A stretch of 64,000 bases of DNA from Physcousia sp015060555 (GTDB taxonomy: Bacteria > Bacteroidota > Bacteroidia > Bacteroidales > Bacteroidaceae). This document shows, in pieces, positions 49,601 to 56,710 of this stretch. The position numbers and the translations under genes were made by a program. The notes beneath the pieces were generated by a model. It saw only the letters and a program-made list of their open reading frames with translations. It was not told the origin of the DNA and did not search any database. Numbering within the stretch: position 1 is the first letter of the stretch; every line of letters begins with the position of its first letter. The stretch lies in the NCBI GenBank assembly GCA_015060555.1, contig SUYG01000037.1, positions 62,001 through 126,000 of the forward strand, in the 5' to 3' direction.

Positions 49601-50998
49601 CCGGACGCTGTGGACATAGTAGCCCGTAAGGTCGCCCGCATTGTCCGACAGGTGCTCCAGCGTCCACTGCTGAAAGGCATAGCGCCTGTTGTCAAACAGC
49701 ACGACGGCGGCCGAGTTGTTCGTTGATCCGCTTTGTATCGTCAGCAACTTCTGACTCTTCTTGTTGACGATGATGTAGTTGCCGTTGGTCAGCGGACACA
49801 GCGGCACGTCGGCACCCTCGCAGACCTGAACACTCCGCTCAGCGCTCTTCTGGAACGCATCGCCATACCGATAGCCACCCGGCAACGAAATGGCAAAAGA
49901 ATATGCGGGGCCGTAACCGTCAAAATAGACAGGTTTGTCTCTGCACACATATTCATAACTACAGGGAGAGGCCTGACGCTCGCTGACACCGGCAAAAGCC
50001 TTTATTCTGCCGTCTGGCAGACGGTAAACCGCCGCACCCGACCAGGCTGCGCGGTTCTCGCCATAGCCCAGACGCGCACCACCCTCGCTCGTGGCCAGGC
50101 AGAAATCGCCACGGCTCGGGCCTACGGTTCCCCACCAGATACCGTTCTCCATCCCATAGTTGGCACCGACGATACCCTCCATCACATTGTGCAGCTCATC
50201 GTTGGTCGCCACGTTGCCATCGGCCTTTACGTGTGTGTAGAAGTCGGCATAATGGTTGAAGTCGCCCGCCAACTGGTGCGTATTTCCTTCGTCCACGTAA
50301 GGCTTCATGTAGTCATACCACTCCGTCGCCCCGTCGTTGTTACAGGTATTGCCGGCGCAGATGCGGATCCCCTCAAAGAACGGGTCTTCCTTCAGCAGTT
50401 TGGCCACAGCCTTGAAGTCGGCTTTTGTTCCCTGGTTGCTGGCTGTCACGTCCGGCTCGTTGAAGGGAGCGATGGAGACCACTTTCAGACCATAGTCCTG
50501 CACATATTTCAGTGTTGCCTTGATGACCTTGTACCAAGCCTCGGGGTGATGGGTATAAACATCGGTATTGATGTCAACAGGGTCGGAATTGAGAAGAAGC
50601 CCATCGGGATGAGTGAGCGAGATATGGCGCAGGCGTGCGTCCAGGAATTTTTTCTGCCGGTCGGACAGCGAGCCGTCGTCGTTGACCGCATCCATCACCT
50701 GAAACGAGATACGTCCATACGTCAGACGGTCGCGCCCGATGAAGTTGATGCCGCGCAGCACGTTGCCCTCGTCGTCCCAAGCCGTGTCCATGCCCCAGTG
50801 GATAAGGGTGGGCGTACCAGGGTCGGCAGCAGCGAAAGGAACTTTCACAGCCTGTCTGTTCCACGCATGAAGATACATGGAAGCATGAGGAACATCGGCA
50901 GTTCCTGAAGGATTCTGTGCAAAGGCAAATGGGGCACACAAGAAGGCCCCCATCGTCAGGAGGCAAGTCAGACTTGTTTTCATCAGTATTTGTTTCAT
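46685..50998 (-). CDS. Large secreted multidomain glycosidase-like protein
   Basis: A 1437-residue protein with signal peptide (1-28). Residues 35-410 look like a TIM-barrel glycosidase of clan GH-A, near GH30: APFNEPDV with candidate acid/base Glu181 and a candidate nucleophile Glu274 (NVMEGIVG). Then a ricin-type beta-trefoil (about 415-560, repeats QQWTLEHL, QRWTFEY, HQLWKFLP), a fibronectin III domain (about 570-660), a LamG-like domain (about 665-835), other beta-rich parts, a short helical segment (YAKYKERKQLFKLQQAI) and a C-terminal LYNLAGQRVDKSYRSIVVKK tail typical of Prevotella secreted proteins. The substrate is unknown. First gene of the GH43 operon. Confidence 0.8.
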   Translation of the reverse strand: MKQILMKTSLTCLLTMGAFLCAPFAFAQNPSGTADVPHASMYLHAWNRQAVKVPFAAADPGTPTLIHWGMDTAWDDEGNVLRGINFIGRDRLTYGRISFQVMDAVNDDGSLSDRQKKFLDARLRHISLTHPDGLLLNSDPVDINTDVYTHHPEAWYKVIKATLKYVQDYGLKVVSIAPFNEPDVTASNQGTKADFKAVAKLLKEDPFFEGIRICAGNTCNNDGATEWYDYMKPYVDEGNTHQLAGDFNHYADFYTHVKADGNVATNDELHNVMEGIVGANYGMENGIWWGTVGPSRGDFCLATSEGGARLGYGENRAAWSGAAVYRLPDGRIKAFAGVSERQASPCSYEYVCRDKPVYFDGYGPAYSFAISLPGGYRYGDAFQKSAERSVQVCEGADVPLCPLTNGNYIIVNKKSQKLLTIQSGSTNNSAAVVLFDNRRYAFQQWTLEHLSDNAGDLTGYYVHSVRNAEMNMETGGFQVKVGGTVSVYPVTKAENQRWTFEYAGDGYYRIRNYQSGLYLEATGGSTANNAAVTLCAGATEDHQLWKFLPVDAPCETNAPQAPVNLVATPRSHSVLLSWDANVQDKDFNGYVVLRGEKNERGEIAYDVIGRGIQTNRFLDNTARPRHTYYYAVQSVDYSQNRSARSVPVSASLTDEKGLVARYEFESSACDMTENQLHGVVCDPSSLATQTTEYRSGKNALLLDGVSNYLCLPVAACSLPDATYAVWVCAASGAFAKNSCLFDFVSDADHYTSLSLNAGGSIVFQMKNGETEQTLQAGSMAEGWHHVALTIGEESVAIYVDGVKAASAPVAVRLSDVCPVVNSVGANLLEDVPLMDGFIDDLRIYNYALSADEINDIIGQTIAQPRQTDGWNPPALPGKDVTKITSSESVLLYNVEADAFVTYGMDWNAQSLAQRLPKGDTTFSSKYRVKVQRQAGNKLYVSMYDKPNVYVGCLADACNVWSDRSMAEGAFIYQPLNSPSGTVYTLKSESQKACLDLAYAYGGPLTTSHGRGYVHWAFIPTRDITNGNYAKYKERKQLFKLQQAILESGKETDHASELQQAYSVYSDASASVTELRAATRQLLLATAGDLTVPVDATSLFTNADMLGNATTADWTDVPTTLGNGDIEVLHQTFNLQQTQTDLPNGVYEAVFHAFYRNDGSGRPPVATAAAGNTVNGNLNALQDIKKNEVLLNTEETMAGAAQTLTSDQAQTTLSDIIVTDHQMTLSANVTNSSQWLNFQGFSLTYKEPLVTVQVPASGYTTFYYSDQSFLLPEGVQAFTLKEKNGTIAVSREFTEAGTVLPAGQGVLLKAEPGTYVMIPTTRKKAVDSFNQLRGSDEDQLTYGGNFYYMLCEDVQETGWKWNAADGATFVNPAHHAYFVSQSQTTPQDFYPLEQLTSVPEVALETGAEEGPLYNLAGQRVDKSYRSIVVKKGRKLLVK

Positions 50999-51111
50999 AA
51001 TACCATGGAAGTTTGTTAAGGTGGGGTCTATCAATTAGTTTTGCATTGCTTTTAGACTATTTTCGAACAGATTTATTAAATAATAGAACACACCTTTAAG
51101 ATAATTTGCTG

Positions 51112-51119
51112 CAAAGTTA
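51112..51119 (-). promoter_or_regulatory. Promoter -7 element (TAACTTTG) of the glycosidase operon
   Basis: TAnnTTTG match 113 bases upstream of the ATG at 50998, leaving a leader of about 110 bases. Confidence 0.55.
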
Positions 51120-51180
51120 GCACGTATTTCGGAAAGTCGCAAAAAGGCATACGATTGTTAGAGATTTTTAACGCTACACG

Positions 51181-51209
51181 AGGGTCAGGCGATGGAGTAG
51201 TAGTGTCTA
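51181..51209. repeat. Short repeat related to 55920-56003
   Basis: AGGGTCAGGCGA (51181-51192) and TAGTGTCTA (51201-51209) both recur at the other end of the efflux operon. Confidence 0.55.
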
Positions 51210-51218
51210 TTTATTAAT

Positions 51219-51274
51219 CCATCATGATGGCTCAATCAATCCATCATGATGGATTCATCATTCCATCACGATGG
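51219..51274. repeat. Three CCATCATGATGG palindromes at 22-bp spacing
   Basis: CCATCATGATGG at 51219 and 51241, CCATCACGATGG at 51263. The spacing of 22 bases is about two helical turns, as in operator arrays, but a tandem-repeat origin is equally possible. Confidence 0.75.
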
Positions 51275-51308
51275 ATTCATCTATGCACTCTACTCTTTTG
51301 GGCATCTG

Positions 51309-51640
51309 ATGCTTATGATTCAGGCTACATGACCAAGAAGGAGCTGGAGGCCCGCAACGAGGTGAAATGGGAGACCTACACCAAGAAGATTCAGATCGAG
51401 GCTCGCGTCCTCGGCGACCTCTCAATGAACCACATCATCCCCGTGGCCACCAGCTATCAGAGCTCCCTGCTGAAGAATGTGGAGCGCATGACTGCCGCCT
51501 TCCCCGCTGAGAAAGCCGCCGCGCTCAACGCCCGTAACCTGAAGCTCATCGAAGAGATTGCCCAGCGCACTGCCACCATCGAGACAAAGGTAGAGGAACT
51601 CGTCAGCGCCCGCAAGGTGGCCAACAAGATTGCGTATTTT
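51309..51640 (+). pseudogene. glnN: Fragment of a type III glutamine synthetase gene
   Basis: About 103 codons from MTKKELEARNEVKWETYTKK to VEELVSARKVANKI match the C-terminal region of GlnN (glutamine synthetase III) of Bacteroidetes, with no internal stop. The catalytic bulk upstream is missing and the last roughly 60 residues are replaced by AYFACQQQKIMLFALRFEK. The GC content is like host genes, not AT-rich. It is likely a duplicated piece of the chromosomal gene; no function expected. A short open frame starting at 51224 runs through it. Confidence 0.75.
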
Positions 51641-51695
51641 GCTTGTCAACAACAAAAAATAATGCTTTTCGCTCTTCGTTTTGAAAAATAAGTTG

Positions 51696-51703
51696 TAACT
51701 TTG
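51696..51703 (+). promoter_or_regulatory. Promoter -7 element (TAACTTTG) of the efflux operon
   Basis: TAnnTTTG match. The leader to the first ATG is about 175 bases and includes a strong hairpin. Confidence 0.6.
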
Positions 51704-51778
51704 CACACGCAAAACGAACGTCCGGCGTAAAAAATAAAAGTTTGCGTCAACCGTTGAGACGAAGGACTCAGATCCGAT

Positions 51779-51839
51779 AAAACGACGGCAGCCGACTTGT
51801 GTTCCTCACCAGAGGATGCAACTCGGCTGCCGTCGTTTT
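51779..51839 (+). promoter_or_regulatory. 17-bp perfect hairpin in the efflux operon leader (possible attenuator)
   Basis: AAAACGACGGCAGCCGA pairs with TCGGCTGCCGTCGTTTT over a 27-base loop. The T run at its end would fit an intrinsic terminator placed between promoter and the first gene. Confidence 0.6.
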
Positions 51840-51880
51840 CGCGTGTGTGATACAACCTATAAAAAACAATAAACAAGAAA

Positions 51881-53278
51881 ATGACAAAGCAAAGATTTTC
51901 ATTACTTCTGCTAAGCCTGCCTCTTGTCCTCAACAGTTGGGGACAGACAGCAGGCCCATCACCCGAGGCGGCACAGGCCGGCGCCGCTCCTCCGGGATGT
52001 CCGATGACACTCGACTCCCTTTTTGCCATTGCCGACCGCAACAGCCAGCAGTTGCGCATCAGCATGACGGGCGCAGCGTCATCGGGCGAGGCGCTGAAAG
52101 CCGCCAAAAGCAATATGTTGCCAGATGTCAACCTTAGCCTCAGCGGGAGCTACATTGGCACGGCCACTGTGCTGAGCCGTGGTTTCAGCAGCAGCGGCCA
52201 GACGACAGTGCCATACGCCATCGGGGTGGGACAGGTGCAGAATGGCCCACAACCTACGCCGCATTGGGGCAATGACTTTGTGGCACAGGTGTCGCAGGTG
52301 ATCTATGCCGGTGGCGGCATAAAGGCGGGTATCCGCATGGCAGAGCTGGGCGAGCAGATGGCGCTGTTGGATGTGGAGAAGAATCGGCAGGAGGTACGTT
52401 TCCTGATAGTGGGGCACTACCTGGAACTCTGTAAACTCAGCAACGAGCGTGAAGTGGTGGCCGGGAACATCGAACTCACGGAACAGCTGCTCACCACCAT
52501 GCGTGCCCGTCAGGAGCAAGGTATGATGCTCAAGACCGACATCACGCGCTATGAGCTGCAACTCCAGAGCCTTCGTCTCAGCGAGATACAGCTTCGCGAC
52601 GCCATGAGCATCATGAACCATCGGATTGTCACATTGCTGCATCTGCCTGAAGCTACGGAGATTGTGCCGGCGCAGACACTTTCGGTCGTAGATGGTATGG
52701 AGCATCAGCAGTGGCAGGACATAGCCTCCAGCCAGAACATTGCCATCCAGCAGGCGCGGCTTGCTTCGGAAATCAGCGAGGCAGAGGTGAAAGCCGTGCG
52801 CGCTAAGCAGCTGCCGAGCGTAGCGCTGATAGCCGAAGACCATCTGGGAGGCCCCTATGTCAACGACCTCATCCCTGTCAACGCCAATATCAATGCCTGG
52901 TTCATTGGCATAGGCATCAAGTATGACCTTGGCAGTCTCTGGCGCGGGAACCACGATGTGCGTAGGGCACATCTCAATGCCCGCCAGAGCATCGAAAAGG
53001 TGGCCCTTGCCCGGGAAGGCATCAATCAGGCCGTTCAGGCTGATTACACCAATTGGCGGACATCCTACGTGGAGGTAGAGACGCAGCGCAAGCAGGTGGA
53101 ACTGGCCACACAGCACTACGATGTGACGCAGAACCGCTACAACAACGGCCTTGCCCTGCTCACCGACATGCTCGATGCCAGCAATATGAAGCTCTCTGCT
53201 GACATGCACCTTGTCAACGCGCAGATCAACCTTATCTACAATTATTACAAACTAAAATTCGATACCAGTTCGTTATGA
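51881..53278 (+). CDS. TolC-family outer membrane efflux protein
   Basis: A 465-residue outer membrane factor: signal peptide ending near LNSWGQT, then two repeated long helical/strand units (LDSLFAIADRNSQQLRISMT; ISEAEVKAVRAKQLPSVALI; TDMLDASNMKLSADMHLVNAQ). It forms the exit duct for an export system. The stop overlaps the ATG of the next gene by 4 bases. The set TolC - HlyD - MFS is typical for an EmrAB-TolC drug export operon. Confidence 0.9.
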   Translation: MTKQRFSLLLLSLPLVLNSWGQTAGPSPEAAQAGAAPPGCPMTLDSLFAIADRNSQQLRISMTGAASSGEALKAAKSNMLPDVNLSLSGSYIGTATVLSRGFSSSGQTTVPYAIGVGQVQNGPQPTPHWGNDFVAQVSQVIYAGGGIKAGIRMAELGEQMALLDVEKNRQEVRFLIVGHYLELCKLSNEREVVAGNIELTEQLLTTMRARQEQGMMLKTDITRYELQLQSLRLSEIQLRDAMSIMNHRIVTLLHLPEATEIVPAQTLSVVDGMEHQQWQDIASSQNIAIQQARLASEISEAEVKAVRAKQLPSVALIAEDHLGGPYVNDLIPVNANINAWFIGIGIKYDLGSLWRGNHDVRRAHLNARQSIEKVALAREGINQAVQADYTNWRTSYVEVETQRKQVELATQHYDVTQNRYNNGLALLTDMLDASNMKLSADMHLVNAQINLIYNYYKLKFDTSSL

Positions 53279-54294
53279 AAAAGTACATTTACAATACCGT
53301 CGTCATCATCTTGCTCATCATTGGTGCCACCATCGTTGTTATGAATTTCTGGCACTTCGGCAATGTGGAGTTCACGGACAACGCCCGTGTCCGTCAGCAT
53401 ATCACACCTCAGAACACGCGTGTCCAGGGCTTCATTAAAGAGGTGCGCTTCGAGGAATTCCAGCACGTCAGGAAGGGCGACACCCTCGTCGTCATCGAAG
53501 ATGCAGAGTTCCGCCTGCGCCTTGCTCAGGCTGAGGCCGACCTTGCCCGTGCCATGGAGGGCACGAAAGCCACAGGCAGCAGCATCGCTACGACCGAAGC
53601 CGGAATGCACGTTACCGAAGCCGGCATCGAAGAGGCGCGCGTGAATATGGAGAATGCCCAACGCGAGGACGCCCGTTTCGAGGCCCTCCTGAAGCAGGAT
53701 GCCGTCACGCGTCAGCAATATGACAATGTGCATACCGCTTATCTCGCTGCCAAGGCCCGCTACGAGCAGGTAGCCCGTTCGCGCACCACACAGACGGCTG
53801 TCAAGGCCGAGCAGGGCTACCATCTCTCGGCAGCCCAACAATCCCTCGAGTTGGCCCGTGCCGCCGTTGATCTCGCCCGTCTCAACCTCTCGTATTGCTA
53901 CATCATTGCCACCTGCGACGGTGTGGTGGGCACTAAGGATATCCAGGAGGGAATGCTCGTAGGACCGGGTCAGACGATGGTGAATATTGTAGATGAGAGC
54001 AGCCTTTGGGTAGAAGCTAACTACAAGGAGAGCCAATTGCCGAACATCCACGAGGGCAGCGAGGTGAGCATGACAGCCGATGCTGTCCCGGGTGTTGAGT
54101 ATAAGGGTCGGGTGGAGCGTCTGAGCGATGCCACCGGCAGCGCCTTCTCGCTCATCCCGATAGACAATGCCACCGGCAACTTCGTAAAGGTGGAGCAGCG
54201 TGTCACCGTACGTATCAGGCTCGAGGACAACAAACCCGAAGATCTGGCCAAACTGCGTGCAGGATATAACATGGAATGTGAGGTAAAATACTAA
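53275..54294 (+). CDS. HlyD/EmrA-family membrane fusion protein
   Basis: A 339-residue periplasmic adaptor with one N-terminal membrane helix (NTVVIILLIIGATIVVMNFW). A lipoyl-like half (GFIKEVRFEEFQHVRKGDTLVVIED), a helical hairpin (about 80-200), the matching half (ATCDGVVGTKDIQEGMLVGPG) and a beta-barrel end follow. It links the inner-membrane exporter to TolC. Cotranscribed with both neighbours. Confidence 0.92.
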   Translation: MKKYIYNTVVIILLIIGATIVVMNFWHFGNVEFTDNARVRQHITPQNTRVQGFIKEVRFEEFQHVRKGDTLVVIEDAEFRLRLAQAEADLARAMEGTKATGSSIATTEAGMHVTEAGIEEARVNMENAQREDARFEALLKQDAVTRQQYDNVHTAYLAAKARYEQVARSRTTQTAVKAEQGYHLSAAQQSLELARAAVDLARLNLSYCYIIATCDGVVGTKDIQEGMLVGPGQTMVNIVDESSLWVEANYKESQLPNIHEGSEVSMTADAVPGVEYKGRVERLSDATGSAFSLIPIDNATGNFVKVEQRVTVRIRLEDNKPEDLAKLRAGYNMECEVKY

Positions 54295-54302
54295 AAAGAC
54301 CT

Positions 54303-55913
54303 ATGCTGCCCCTTCCTCCTCCCCCTCCTGCGGGCATGGGTTTCTGTATGCCCATGTTCCGCGACTGGGTGCCAAAGCGCATCCAGCCGTGGATATACGT
54401 GGTGTGTGTGATGTGCATCCAGTTCTCCGGCGGTATGTATCTTGGCGCTTTAGCCGACATACAAGGCACCACCAACTTCATGCTCGAAGACCTCCTGATG
54501 CTGCTTTATGCCAACCTCGCGGGCATGGCCATCTATTTCCCCATGCTCTTCCGCATGAAGTTCCGCTTCACCAATCAGCAGCTGCTCATAGGATCAGCCA
54601 TCGTCATTGCCGTGTGCAACCTCATCACCATCCACTCCACCTTCCTTCCCCTGCTCATGGTCGTGTGTTTCATCGAGGGCATGGCTAAACTCCAGGGCAC
54701 CTTTGAGCACATGAGCAATATCCAGCTGTGGATCACTCCGAGGCGCGACTTTGCCGTCTTCTTCCCCGTGCTCCATATTGTCCTGCTGTCAGCCATCGAG
54801 GGCAGCGCCTTTCTCGCTGCATGGTTCGGCTACCACTTCTCGTGGCAGATGATGCATGTGTTCATCGTTGGTGCGATGTGCCTTGTCGTGGCTGTGCAGC
54901 TCTTCCTCTGCCGTCCCTTCTGTCCTATGCCCCAGCGCCTGAGCCTCAAGGGCATCGATGTAGGTAGCGGCTTACTCATCAGCCTATTGATGCTTGTGTT
55001 GTCGTATATCATGGTCTATGGCGACTACCTGATGTGGATGGACAGCCGCCCGCTGCGCATCCTCGTGGGCGTGGCCATCTTCCTCACGGGTGTGGTGGTG
55101 CATCGCCTGTTACGCGTACGTAATCCATACGTTAATCTCCGCATCTTCCGTGCTCGCAATGTCATCCCTATCATGATTGTCGTGACCGTGTCGGAGTTCC
55201 TGCTGGGTGCAGAACACACCATGGAGGAGATACTCTGTGCCGAAGTGCTTCGGCTGGAGGAACACACCAAGGAGGAGCTCTTTCTCTGGGCCCTGCCCGG
55301 TGTCTATGTGGGCGTAGCCATCGACCTCCTATGGCTGAAGGTGCTGAAATGGAAAGTCTGGAAACTCTTCGCCATCGGCTTTGCCTTCATCCTCGCTTAT
55401 GCCCTGCAGATGTATTTCACACTTGATATGCAGGTGAACATAGAGCAGTTCCGCCTGCCCATCGTCTGCCGCGGAGCCGCCTATGCCATCCTTGCCGCCA
55501 CGCTGATGTGGTCACTCGATGAATCGCTCCACGATCTCGAACAGTTCTTCATGGGCCTCTTCGTCTTCAACATCTTCCACATGTATCTCGCCGGAGCAGC
55601 AGGCTATGGCATCTACACGACCCTGTTCTCACACTTCATGAACTACGATATCATGCGTTATTCCCAGCAGCTGACCCTCACACACATCAATCCCTCGCAG
55701 CTGGATTTCGGGGCATTCATGGCGGCCTATGTGAAGAGCATGATGAACGTAGCCATCAAACAAGTCTATGGCATCATCATCTGGATCAGCGGCCTGATGG
55801 CTGCCGTCTTCTTCCTCCTCGACATCCCCGCCGTACGCACCAATGTTCGCAAAGTACCCCTTTGGGCAGTTTATGGCATCGAATACCTCAGCCGCCATGT
55901 GCGAAACAGATAG
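54303..55913 (+). CDS. EmrB-like MFS export protein
   Basis: A 536-codon frame with about 14 hydrophobic segments, placed after TolC and EmrA-like genes; it resembles the divergent MFS exporters of Bacteroidetes more than classic EmrB. The Pro-rich start (MLPLPPPPPAGMGFCMPMF) is unusual; ATGs at 54336 and 54348 are alternative starts that would leave only the family-like part. The substrate is unknown. The palindromic repeat at 55946 follows. Confidence 0.8.
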   Translation: MLPLPPPPPAGMGFCMPMFRDWVPKRIQPWIYVVCVMCIQFSGGMYLGALADIQGTTNFMLEDLLMLLYANLAGMAIYFPMLFRMKFRFTNQQLLIGSAIVIAVCNLITIHSTFLPLLMVVCFIEGMAKLQGTFEHMSNIQLWITPRRDFAVFFPVLHIVLLSAIEGSAFLAAWFGYHFSWQMMHVFIVGAMCLVVAVQLFLCRPFCPMPQRLSLKGIDVGSGLLISLLMLVLSYIMVYGDYLMWMDSRPLRILVGVAIFLTGVVVHRLLRVRNPYVNLRIFRARNVIPIMIVVTVSEFLLGAEHTMEEILCAEVLRLEEHTKEELFLWALPGVYVGVAIDLLWLKVLKWKVWKLFAIGFAFILAYALQMYFTLDMQVNIEQFRLPIVCRGAAYAILAATLMWSLDESLHDLEQFFMGLFVFNIFHMYLAGAAGYGIYTTLFSHFMNYDIMRYSQQLTLTHINPSQLDFGAFMAAYVKSMMNVAIKQVYGIIIWISGLMAAVFFLLDIPAVRTNVRKVPLWAVYGIEYLSRHVRNR

Positions 55914-55919
55914 TGGCTA

Positions 55920-56003
55920 TAGTGTCTAAGTGTACCCTCTATAGTCCCTCGCCTGACCCTCTATAGTGTCTGCGCGTACCCTCTATAGAGGGTCAGGCGA
56001 GGG
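55920..56003. repeat. 21-bp perfect inverted repeat after the efflux operon
   Basis: CCCTCGCCTGACCCTCTATAG, written as CCCTCGCCTGACCC plus TCTATAG (55946-55966), pairs perfectly with 55983-56003. CCCTCTATAG occurs three times. TAGTGTCTA at 55920 and AGGGTCAGGCGA at 55989 also occur at 51181-51209. It may also act as terminator. Confidence 0.8.
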
Positions 56004-56121
56004 GTCAGGTTGTATGTCGGCTTATCTTGCGATTTTGGTTGAGTGGCCCTCCCAGATACAGAATTATACCATCTTAGCGCAATTATTTCGAAAAAAAGTG
56101 AGCGTTTCTTGAAAAAGTGTG

Positions 56122-56129
56122 TATCTTTG
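56122..56129 (+). promoter_or_regulatory. Promoter -7 element (TATCTTTG) of the ATPase K-subunit gene
   Basis: TAnnTTTG match 64 bases before the ATG at 56194. Confidence 0.65.
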
Positions 56130-56193
56130 CAGCGGAATTTGAAGATTCATCATTAAAAGAGCATAAAATTCAACATTAAACTCATTATTATTT

Positions 56194-56646
56194 ATGGAAT
56201 TACTCCTTGCTTATCTGGGCGTTGCCCTCTGTGTAGGTCTCTCTGGTGTGGGAAGCGCCTACGGTGTGACTATCTGCGGTAATGCCGCCATCGGTGCTTT
56301 CAAGAAGAACCCTGAGTCCAGCGGTTCCTATCTTGGTCTTTCAGCACTGCCTTCTTCACAGGGCCTGTATGGCTTCGTCGGTTACTTCATGCTGATGCCC
56401 CACATCGGTGAAGGTATGTCGATGGCCGCAGCAGCTGCTGTCCTCGGTGCCGGTTTTGCTTGTGGCCTCGTAGCCCTCTTCTCTGCTATCCGCCAGGCTA
56501 AGGTTTGCGCTAACGGTATCTCTGCCATCGGTGCAGGTCACAATGCTTTCGGTACCACCATGGTGCTTGCCGTGTTCCCCGAGCTCTATGCCATCCTTGG
56601 TCTGCTCGTGCTGATTCTTATCGCCGGAACCCTGCCCACTTTCTAA
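56194..56646 (+). CDS. ntpK: V-type ATP synthase subunit K (membrane rotor)
   Basis: A 150-residue four-helix proteolipid of the V/A-type ATPase. Two homologous hairpins (GVALCVGLSGVGSAYGV and AVLGAGFACGLVALFSAIRQ) and the ion-binding Glu in the last helix region (VLAVFPELYAILGLL) are seen. In relatives it usually ends the operon with the A, B, D and I subunits. None is present here: an exporter precedes it and a sulfatase follows, and it has its own promoter and terminator. Confidence 0.92.
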   Translation: MELLLAYLGVALCVGLSGVGSAYGVTICGNAAIGAFKKNPESSGSYLGLSALPSSQGLYGFVGYFMLMPHIGEGMSMAAAAAVLGAGFACGLVALFSAIRQAKVCANGISAIGAGHNAFGTTMVLAVFPELYAILGLLVLILIAGTLPTF

Positions 56647-56670
56647 GGTAACTCCTATCCAATGATTTTA

Positions 56671-56702
56671 CGGAGCACGGTTCGTTGTGGACCGTGCTCC
56701 GC
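56671..56702 (+). terminator. Terminator after ntpK
   Basis: CGGAGCACGGT / ACCGTGCTCCG stem with a 10-base loop. The sulfatase ATG comes only 8 bases later. Confidence 0.7.
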
Positions 56703-56710
56703 TTGGTATC

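Noticed and set aside
44715..51034. Classical polysaccharide utilisation locus
   Set aside because: Glycosidase genes are present but no SusC, SusD, or hybrid two-component regulator lies near them.
51219..51274. CRISPR array
   Set aside because: Only three 12-base palindromes with 10-base gaps; far too short for repeats and spacers, and no cas gene is present.
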